Below are positions 55,631-64,000 of a stretch of 64,000 bases of DNA, in pieces. This stretch comes from Lumnitzera littorea. Its lineage: Eukaryota; Streptophyta; Magnoliopsida; Myrtales; Combretaceae. Location of the stretch: positions 75,048,400-75,112,399 of the forward strand of contig JAMXBB010000003.1 in the NCBI GenBank assembly GCA_024138015.1, given 5' to 3'. Position 1 is the first letter of the stretch. The number at the start of each line of letters is the position of its first letter. Position numbers and translations under genes: made by a program. A model generated the notes under the pieces. The model did no database searches. It had not been told where the DNA came from and was given only the letters and a program-made list of their open reading frames with translations.

Positions 55631-56155
55631 CTTGTTATGATTTAGAATACTCTTTTCCTATGCTTTCTGTATTTAGTTTTATGCTCACTTGGCTTAAAAC
55701 CTGAGCTAAGGGGTTATCTTATTTAACCTTAGATACCGAAGACAAAAGAAGTTGGAACCTAAAGTTTGGGTTGGGTGAAAGAGAGAGCAATTAGTTATAG
55801 AGCTTCATATCAAGTTCTTTGAAGCAAGTTTGCAAGAAGGTCGTCGTGCTGCTTTTGGATTTTTCGTATTAAAGTTTTCAATGTAAAAGCTTACTCTCCT
55901 AATTAGATTATGAGGTAAACAATGAAGTGAAATGTGATACTTTAAATGAGGCTCATATTTTGTGAAGTTTCGCTGCGTTATTTCATATCAAATGGAAGAA
56001 GTTTCATTAGATATTCATATGTTGGAGTATGAGTTAACAGATTGGTTATAGTTTTAGCCTTCTCCCTAACTTGAGGGTGGCATAACAAACCGTCTCTTGG
56101 ACATTAAGTGTTAAGAAAAAGTATAAGTAGATGCCTTAAGTGGCAAGGCGTTACA
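53297..56155 (+). mobile_element. LTR I of LARD-like array
   Basis: 2859 bp, TGTAATATC...GGCGTTACA, so the ends mirror each other. Colinear with 58651-62536. An (AT)n run is at about 55599-55628. The flank before it is CATAT (53292-53296); its partner would lie outside the window. Confidence 0.8.
55599..55628. repeat. (AT)n microsatellite in LTR I
   Basis: Uninterrupted AT repeat of about 15 units; the matching place in LTR II (about 61500-61525) has a shorter, interrupted run. Confidence 0.9.
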
Positions 56156-56158
56156 AGG

Positions 56159-56170
56159 TGATATCAGAGC
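56159..56170 (+). promoter_or_regulatory. Primer binding site after LTR I
   Basis: TGATATCAGAGC, one base from TGGTATCAGAGC, four bases after the LTR end. It fixes orientation and the 3' LTR boundary. Confidence 0.85.
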
Positions 56171-58637
56171 ATAGTTTGGAACTTTAACGATCATAATCAC
56201 ATTAAGAAAGGTATTTGAACATTATTTTGTAAAAAAGGATTCAAAAAGTCATAGTTAATCAATGAATAAGGGATCAAAAGCATGAGAGATTGTAGGATCT
56301 AATTATTTACGTAGATCTGAGAGACTAATGTGTGGATGAAGATGGTGATTAAGGCATTTCTAAGGATCTAAGGATCATAAATCTAGGTTAAGGATTTTGG
56401 TGAAAGCATGTATGGTATAGAAAATCATATTTACTTAAGAGTATCAATCAAAGCATGGTTATGGAATAATACGAATTAAAGTAAGTTTTGAAAAAAAAAA
56501 AATTTGGTGAAACACAAGAGTATTCAATGAATCAAGGCTAATTTAAGTTGAGAATCAATATGAGCATACGAAATCTATGGATCAAAGGACAGTTAAAGAA
56601 AAGACTTAAGTGACACGAATGGGTAAAGATCTAGGAAAAAGGATCAATGAATTTTATGAGCTATGAAAATATTGGTTGAAATTGAAGATTTTAGTGGAGC
56701 AATGCGTATGAGACTGTGTAGGATAGCTAGGATGGATTTAGTGAGGCAAAGACCCATAGTATGACCTGAATAGGCTGTGAACTAATAACAATGATATATA
56801 TTAGAGTATCAAAGGTTGTATGAAGGAGATTTAAGCAAGTAGCAATTGAACGCATAGGAGGTAACAAGCCAAACTTGGATGCATGATTATAGAAGCCAAA
56901 GAAAATAATTGAATAAAAAAGGCTTAACTACAAAAGTTCTGTCAAAGTAACAAAATGGTCTTTGTAAAATTTAGCTAAAACCATCCAAAAGTGATGTGAG
57001 CAATAGTGAAAGTGATTAAGTTGTTGAAAGGATCAACTAACTTATTTGTTAAAGCTAGTCAAAGTAGTGAAAAAAAGGAAACTAGAACGAGGAACCTTAG
57101 TTTAAGTAAGTATTATGAAAAAGGTTAAATCTACTAACTTTTCAATTAAGGAATTTGAGCAAAAAGTTATTAGTTTTACAAGACATGAAGAATTCATTTT
57201 TGTTGTATTAAAAGTAGCAATTGAAAGGATAATAAGACTATAAGGAAGGTAAATTGAGGATGGTGCACTGATGGAGAAAAGATAATGTATTTTACAACTT
57301 TAACCAAAGTACTCCAAAATGGCTAAGCAAATAGCAACCAGAGTAATAACTACAAATCATACTAAGAAACAAGTGATTAAGAAATTTAGGAAATAAGGTA
57401 AGAAATGAAGAGAATTTGTTGGTGAAAGGGAATAAAAAGTTTTGGCCTAAATAATGAAAAGAGATAAGTTAACACGTCCTATTAATCTTGTGAGAATCAA
57501 ATGAGTATGTTATATCAAGGGATCTTTAATGGAAAAATAAAAGGTTGGGGGGGGGGGGGGCGGGGTGGGATAAAGAGATGATGATAGCTTTTGCAAGTTA
57601 AACTAAAGTAGTTACAAAGTGGTAGTCATTAATCTTGGTAAAAGTTAATTGATTGATACATCTGAGTCAATTAGAGAAATGAAGTAACGAATGGGGACAT
57701 TTCATTGAAAAAAAAAAAAGAAAATATAAAACTCTAGACAAAGTAATGAATGGAGAATGACTTGGAAATTCATCAAAGAGGATTTTGATGATGGGAAAAA
57801 GGAAGGATTAAATTACCCACATGATTGTTAGAGTTTTTATACACAGATATTAAAGAGTGATATAAGAATCAAAACAAAGGAATAAGCTTAATTATTTCAA
57901 ATAATTTAAGTAAGTAGAGGATGTTACAAAAGGTAATGTAAAAGGTATTATAGAATTCATTATAGAGGTAAAGCAGAAGATGTTTTGAGTCAATTATGTT
58001 GAGTTTGGAAGTAGAATCTAAAATAAAAGGTGAAATTAGCTTAATGGTTGTAAACGTAGAAAAATGGTTTGGAGCAAAAATCACCATTTCAAAGCTCGAG
58101 ATATAGAAGCTATTATAGATGGTTTATTGACCTACTTGCTTTGAATAAAATGTGGTATTGAGATGGAAGTGGAAATAATTAGAAGCAACAATCTCCATTT
58201 TGTTTAAGGAGAAACTAAAGGATCTAATGATAATACTACAATGATATTGTAGCAAATGGGTAAAGTTTAGTAATGAACCTATAACTCATTGTGATCATTT
58301 GTGCAGTTGCTATAAGATAGTGAATATTGTAAGAGAACAAAGATGATAATGGAGTCAATGATCAATATTGTTACTTAGAGAAATTTGATATGAAATTGGA
58401 TATGATTAGGGGTAATGGATGCAACAATACATATCTACAAGAGATGAATAGTGATACATCATGATGATACAAGTTCTAAAAGTATAATTGTTCATAAACT
58501 TATCGAAACTTTTAGCCTCAAAGAGAGTTGATGATTACGATATGATGTGAGAATTAAAGTTGTGCAACAAAAGAGTAGTGATAGATTTGAAACTTATATA
58601 TCCTAAAATATGATAATTTCAAAGATTAAACTCTATT
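56171..58637 (+). mobile_element. Non-coding internal region of LARD-like array, copy 1
   Basis: About 2.5 kb, A-rich, stops in every frame and no gag or pol motif found. It is repeated from 62552 onward. The conservation of both copies in order suggests an element body rather than filler. Confidence 0.65.
57547..57560 (+). repeat. Run of 14 G
   Basis: G14 followed by CGGGGTGGGA. The matching place in the second internal copy, about 63866-63905, has an A17 run and then GGAGGCGAG, so the site is unstable. Confidence 0.9.
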
Positions 58638-58650
58638 AAGAAGGATAGGA
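58638..58650 (+). promoter_or_regulatory. Polypurine tract before LTR II
   Basis: AAGAAGGATAGGA directly before the LTR start at 58651, as expected at the 3' end of an element's internal region. Confidence 0.65.
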
Positions 58651-59209
58651 TATAATATCCTGTAGTATGAGCTAATAATACTTAGAAATTAACACAATGT
58701 ACCATGAACTAAACCTGTAAATTTAGATATTATAATGATGCGAGCTCGCAAGCAATCTATAAAGTAAAAATTTTGAGAAATTCATACTTAGGATCTTTAT
58801 CTGGTAATTTAGGACTAATGAAAATTTTATATTAAATAGAACCATGTTATGATATGAGACCTTAGTAGCTAAAAGGTATAGTAACGTGAAGGCGAAATGT
58901 AAACAATATTACTTATAAACTAGAGTTTTATCGGGTAAAATTTTAAATACCTTAAAAGTAAATGATGAATATTACATGTATAATTTAATGTTTTACTATA
59001 ATTAAAGTATATTATGAAACTTTTGTAAATGTTAAACCAAGATAAAATTATATTTGAATTGTTACATAACATTGAATCAAGCTAGGATGATTATCCTAAA
59101 TTTACCACAATATCTAAAACATGTCCACCAAAATATCTTAAGGATATTCTCTAACAAGCTTAATGGATGGGAATAAATGGGTCAACATGGAAAGATTATG
59201 CATTTGTAA

Positions 59210-59735
59210 AGATAATATTATTATAAGCCCACCGCAATTCTCAATTGCCATCAAAGTGCTTGCGCCTAGTAATTTCCATTGCCTATGTCATGCTTTATAA
59301 GACTTGTAGCACTAATATACATCAATAATTCATAGACAGCAACAATTAGGATAGTTATATATTTTTTATTAAATAATATTCCTTATTAATAACTCTAGTT
59401 TGTGGCAATGAAATTAAAACATAGGGAATTCTTGTGATCAGATTTCTATCAAAGTCCAAAATAAAACGTAAGGTAAGTTCCATATTACATCCAACTTAAG
59501 GTAGAAATATCGATGAAATTATTAGACCTTATATACTATTTATGATACAAATAATATGTAAACTAGGTAATCTTAAATAATTATATCATAAAATTGGATA
59601 ATTCTTAATGTTGGCTCATATATGTATGTATGTATGTATATATATAGTTTTACCTCAATTATTGTAAAACTTAAACATGATTTTATGAATAGATATAAGT
59701 TTTTTCTTATAAGATCAAAGTGATATAATATAAAT
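59210..59735. other. Segment present in LTR II, absent in LTR I
   Basis: About 525 bp between shared words GATTATGCAT and ATGTTTAG-TAACTATATTT; LTR I has about 33 bp there (53848-53880). No terminal repeats or target duplication recognised, so insertion here or deletion in LTR I cannot be told apart. Confidence 0.65.
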
Positions 59736-61952
59736 TAATGTTTAGTTAACTATATTTAAAGTTCACTCATGCTATCTAGCTATCTATACATTTAGACACC
59801 AACATATCTAATATAGATAGAAGTAATTATCTATATGCATGTCCCATTCATTGATGAACACATATAAATGAACAAATGATGTGACAACTTTGTTAGATGT
59901 ATGTTTTATAAATATAAAGATAGCTAGTATGTCAAGTTTGTATATCTACATATATAACATCGATTGACATGGAGTATACATATATAATATTAATGTCATA
60001 TGACATTATGGGGTTATCTATATAATATGACCATAGTATATTTGTATGCATGTATATATTTATGTCTATATGTAGACTAATATCACTACTTTTTATATTA
60101 TAATTATGGGCACACATTGTATTACTCTATCAAAAGTCAAAAAATTATTTCTATATGTTTGTACACAAATGTCCATCCATATTGATTCATAACTTAATTC
60201 AAGTATATTTACTAATATCTACTACTTTTATAATAAATTTTTGTAGTACAACTACTTGGAATGCATAAAAGTATATTACTTTGGTAAATATATAAACGTA
60301 TAAGATATATTCTTGTAATACATAACAATGATGGGATTTGCTAACTTATAATATGTATAGCATTTGCAAATAACGAATAAGCTAAGTTAGTTGTACAATT
60401 GATTAGCCAAATACAATAATTACTATTGTTGTATTAGAAAGAGGATTATTTGATAATCTTATTTTATGAATGTAATAGGTAAAGTTATTCATAATGAAAG
60501 GTGGGTTTTAGCATTAGCTAAGGTGAGTACCCCTTGCTTGGTTACTCTATGATTACACAGAAGCTGAAAATGCAAACGGCTCACTTGCTTATGTGTAACC
60601 ATAAGGTATGCTCAAGTGTATTGTATGACTTGGAGTATTTATGCTCCAAATCAATAAGGTTTATGATAAACATTTGCTTAGCATATTATAGCACTTATGT
60701 TTTGTGTTTCTGATAATGGATTGAAATTTATTGAAAATAGAACTTGGTTGTCTTAGTGATGCACTTACACATGGCTAACGAGAACGTTTACTCCTATGTG
60801 ACGAATGATTATAATATGTTTGTGAGTTGGTAAATCTTAGGATATTGAGTAAATGTCAAGATGACTTGGCTTGTGCAAAAGTTAACAATTTCTATATTTT
60901 TCCATGCATGCAATTATGATATTTGACTACTAGGCAAAAAGTTACACTAGGTTGCCATTTTCTTAGTTTTCGGTATATGGTTGGAAATCATAATTGGCTT
61001 GGTTAACTTGAAAACTGTACTTAGCTAGGTGATTTAGAACCCATACTTAGCTAGCTAAATATGTTGTTGAATGCATCCATAGCATAGTACAAAATGGACC
61101 AATGGGTTAAGCTTTCTTAACTTAAGATATTGCTAAGCTGGGTTTTGAGTATATAAAGATGCATTGCTCAATCAGTTCTACCTATTTCATCTGGCTTTAG
61201 CTAAGCCAGCTATACGCTAGGTTTCTCTTGCCACTTTATGTGGTTTTAGCTAAGCTAGCTACATTGTGAGTTTTGGTAACTCGACATTGCCCTAGGTTCC
61301 TAAACTTTATGTCTAGATGTCCCAGAGTGTCGACTAACCAAATGAGAGTTAAGCTAGGCTACAATATCGGTATCGGTGTACGTTACGTACATTAGCATGA
61401 CATCCATATTATGCATGAATCGTTGCATGTGTACTTGGTATTACTATGATGATTCGAATGTGAAGGGTTATTGATGATGTTGGGATTCTCAAATATATGA
61501 TATATATATATATATATAGATATATTACTTGTTATGATTTAGAATACTCAATTGCTATGCTTTCTATATCTAGCTTTATACTCACTGGGCTTAAAACCTG
61601 AGTTGAGGAATTAGCTTATCTAATCTTAGGTACCGACAACAAAATAAGTTAAGACCTAGAGTTTGGATTGAGTGAAAGACAAAGCGATTAGCTGTAAAGA
61701 TTCATATCAAGTTCTTAGAAGCAAGTTTGTAGAAAGGCCACCGTGTTACTTTTAGATCTTTAGTATTAAGGTTTTAAATGTGAAAATTTACTCTCCTAAT
61801 TGGATTATGAGTTGAATAGTGAAGTGAAATGTGATACTTTGAGTGAGGCCCATATTTGTTGAAGCTCTGCTTTGTTATTTTATATTAAATGAAAGAATTT
61901 TCATTAAATATTCGCATGGTGGAGTCTAAGTCAATAGATTGGTTATAGTTTT

Positions 61953-62430
61953 TGTTGTTAGTTGATTTTGGGTCAAAACTTTTGTCTTACAAAGAAAGAG
62001 AAAGCTTTCGATATTGGGGCTAATCTAATGCGGTCACTCCAATGCCTAAATTAGTTAGTGAATGTTAGAAGGGATTGAACAAGTAGTAAAGAATTATTAG
62101 ATCCCCCTTATAGTGTTTCTTCATCGCATTTATAAGCAAATGTTGTGTTTGAAGTAGTAGTTAATTGAGCGATTATCGAGACACGTAGAGACTTCTTGAT
62201 CAGGTGCATTCCTGAAATGCAAGGATAGTGTGCAATTATGTAATATAACCATGCTAAGTGATAACTATTTACATCACTCTCTTTGAATTCAAATTAAGTG
62301 ATAACTTTTACATCACTCTCCTTGAATTCAAATCAGATACAGATCTATATTACTTGACATTAGTTGGAAATGGAGTTACTTGGCTTGTTAGCAGTCGAGT
62401 GGCTGTATGAATGAAATTCGACTATTAACA
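61953..62430 (-). mobile_element. Solo LTR of the T1 family inside LTR II
   Basis: 478 bp. On the minus strand it starts TGTTAATAGTCGAATTTC at 62430, against TGTTGATAGTTGGATTCC in T1, and ends AACAACA. It is flanked by GTTTT at 61948-61952 and 62431-62435. LTR I shows the empty site GGTTATAGTTTTAGCC near 56045. The R/U5 signature reads TTAGGCATTGGAGTGACCGC on the minus strand near 62040; a TATA-like TTATAAATG (minus) lies at 62127-62135. A tandem pair of about 40 bp (AAGTGATAACT...TTTGAATTCAAAT) occurs at 62254-62334. Confidence 0.88.
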
Positions 62431-62539
62431 GTTTTAACCTTATCCCTACCTTAAGGATAGCATAATGAATTGTTTCTTGGGCACCAAGAGTTAAGAAAAA
62501 AGTATAAGTGGATGCCTTAAGAGGCGAGGTATTATAGGG

Positions 62540-62551
62540 TGATATCAAAAT
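62540..62551 (+). promoter_or_regulatory. Primer binding site after LTR II, degraded
   Basis: TGATATCAAAAT at the place matching 56159-56170; further decayed than the first copy. Confidence 0.65.
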
Positions 62552-64000
62552 ATGGTTTGAAACATCATGGATCATAATTACTTTGCAAAAGGCATTTGAA
62601 TATTATTTTGTAGAATAGGCTTCAAAGTATTATAGTTAATCTATGGATAAGGTATTAAAAGCATGATTGATCAAAGGATCTAGTTATTTTTGGGGATCTA
62701 ATGGACAAAGATGATGATTAAGGCATTTCTAAGGATTTAAGGATCTAACATCTAGATTAGGAATTTTTATGAAAGCATGTATCATATTTACTCAAGAGTA
62801 TTAATCAAACCATGGTTATAGAATAATATGGATTAAATTAACTTTTGAAAAGAATATTGGTGAAATGCATGAGTATTCAATAGATTAAGGCTATTTTAAG
62901 TTAATAATCAATGTATGCTTAGGAAATCTACGAATCTAAATATGGTTGAAGAAAAGACTTAAGTGACATGAATGGATAAGGATTTAAGAAAAAGGATCAA
63001 AGAATTTTATGAGCCATGAAAATGTTGCCTGAAATTGAAGATTTTAGTGTAGCAATGCGTATGAGACTACATGGGATAGCTAGGATGGATTTAGTGAGGC
63101 AAAGACCCTTAGAATGACCTGAATAAGCCATGAATTAATAACAATGATATATATTAGAATATCAAAAAGTAGTAATTGGATGCATGGGAGGTAACAAGTC
63201 AAACTTATATGCATGATTGTAGAAGCCAAAGAAAATAATTGGATCAAAGAGGCTTAACTACAAAAGTTCTATCAAGGTAACGAAATAGTCTTTATAAAAT
63301 TTAGCCAAAACCATTCAAAAGTAACGTGAGCAATAATGGAAGTGATTAAGTTGTGTGAAACGATCAACTAACTTATTTGTTGGAGCTAGTTGATGCAGTG
63401 AAAGAAAGGAAAATAGAACGGGGAACATTAGTTTGAGTAAGTATTATGAAGAAAGTTAAATCCATTAACTTTTCAATTAAGGAATTCGAGCGAAAAGTTA
63501 TTAGTTATACAAGACATGAAGAATTTATCTTTGTTATATTAAAAGCAGCAATTGAAAGGATAATAGGACTACAAGGAAGGTAAATCAAGGATTGTGCACT
63601 GATGGACCAAAGATAATGTATTTCACAAGTTTAACCCAAGTACTCCAAAATGGCTAAGCAAATAACAACCAGAGCAATAACTACAATTCATATTGACAAA
63701 CAAGTGAATTAGAAATTTAGGAAATAAGGTAAGAAATGAAGAGAACTCATTGGCGAAAGGGAATAAAAAGTTTTGATCTAAACAGTGAAAAGAGATAAGT
63801 TAATAAGTCCTATCAATCTTGTGAAAATCAAACGAGTATGTTATATCAAGGCAAATTGAATTGGAAAAAAAAAAAAAAAAAGGAGGCGAGTAAGGTTAGA
63901 TTATGGGGAGAGGGGTGGTGGAGAATAAAGGGATGATGGTAGCTTTTGTAAGTTAAACTGAAGTTATTAGAGAAATGAAGTAATGAATAAGGACATTTCA
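62552..64000 (+). mobile_element. Non-coding internal region of LARD-like array, copy 2 (runs off the window)
   Basis: Colinear with 56171 to about 57720, for example ATTGAAGATTTTAGTG near 63035 / 56680 and GAGACTACATGGGATAGCTA near 63063 / 56708. No coding sequence seen. Continuation past 64000 is expected. Confidence 0.75.

Larger units (their letters stand above)
58651..62536 (+). mobile_element. LTR II of LARD-like array, with two length differences
   Basis: TATAATATC...GTATTATA; 3886 bp, about 1 kb longer than LTR I. The excess is explained by the solo LTR at 61953-62430 with its duplication and by about 0.5 kb at 59210-59735. It is shared by the internal regions on both sides. Confidence 0.8.
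53297..64000 (+). mobile_element. LARD-like non-autonomous element array (LTR-internal-LTR-internal)
   Basis: LTR I 53297-56155, internal 56156-58650, LTR II 58651-62536, internal repeated 62537-64000 and on past the window end. A primer site follows each LTR and a purine tract precedes LTR II. I find no gag or pol in the 2.5-kb internal region. Long LTRs with a short non-coding internal region describe large retrotransposon derivatives (LARDs). The second internal copy means a tandem arrangement sharing LTR II, as made by unequal recombination between LTRs. Confidence 0.75.

Noticed and set aside
61953..62430. MITE or other DNA transposon in LTR II
   Set aside because: Termini TG...CA, 5-bp duplications and sequence match to T1 LTRs fit a solo LTR better.
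1..64000. CRISPR arrays, rRNA, tRNA genes, bacterial-type operons or riboswitches
   Set aside because: No spaced palindromic repeats, conserved rRNA blocks or cloverleaf genes seen; tRNA-complementary words are retrotransposon primer sites.

Overview
This window reads as repeat-rich flowering-plant nuclear DNA, AT-rich, with no host gene, tRNA or rRNA that I can support. Almost all recognisable coding sequence is decayed Ty3/Gypsy retrotransposon gag-pol of plant types: a Tat-like group (primer site derived from TTTGGCGCCGTCTGTGGG, antisense ORF downstream of integrase), chromovirus-like elements (primer site like TGGTATCAGAGC) and an Athila-like group. The species cannot be told from this sequence. 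Lineage names rest on motif recognition by eye, not on a search.

Layout. 1-3423: right part of a long LTR-like repeat. 3424-7239: truncated chromovirus on the minus strand (element E). 7240-9727: 5' part of a Tat element on the minus strand (F). 9728-9900: start of a plus-strand chromovirus reverse transcriptase (E2). 9901-36343: Tat element T0, with CCTAT duplications at both ends. T0 is split in gag by a second Tat element T1 (11823-26979, CCCCC duplications). T1 is split in its antisense gene by a minus-strand chromovirus E' (17810-23671, CTTAA duplications). The insertion order E2 > T0 > T1 > E' can be read directly. 36349-43377: a block of LTR-like sequence, degenerate short repeats, Athila LTRs and a gag-only Athila derivative. 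43378-44780: E2 pol resumes, with internal deletions. 45169-49861: second copy of the long LTR-like repeat, with an inverted core, a single N at 47940 and a perfect 354-bp palindrome touching that N. 50244-52279: solo LTR with ATATT duplications, carrying a GC-richer minisatellite. 53297-64000: an LTR / non-coding internal / LTR / internal array resembling a LARD-type non-autonomous element. Its second LTR carries a later 478-bp solo LTR of the T1 family (GTTTT duplications).

The genes no longer work together. Every pol has stops, frameshifts or lost catalytic residues, and many changes look like C-to-T or G-to-A (Gln to stop, catalytic Asp to Asn, His to Tyr, CG to TG/CA in primer sites), as expected of cytosine deamination in silenced DNA. 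The points most worth following are the palindrome and inversion at the N, which may be an assembly fault, the readable nest of insertions, the paired antisense genes of the two Tat elements with a shared C-terminal motif, and the LARD-like array.
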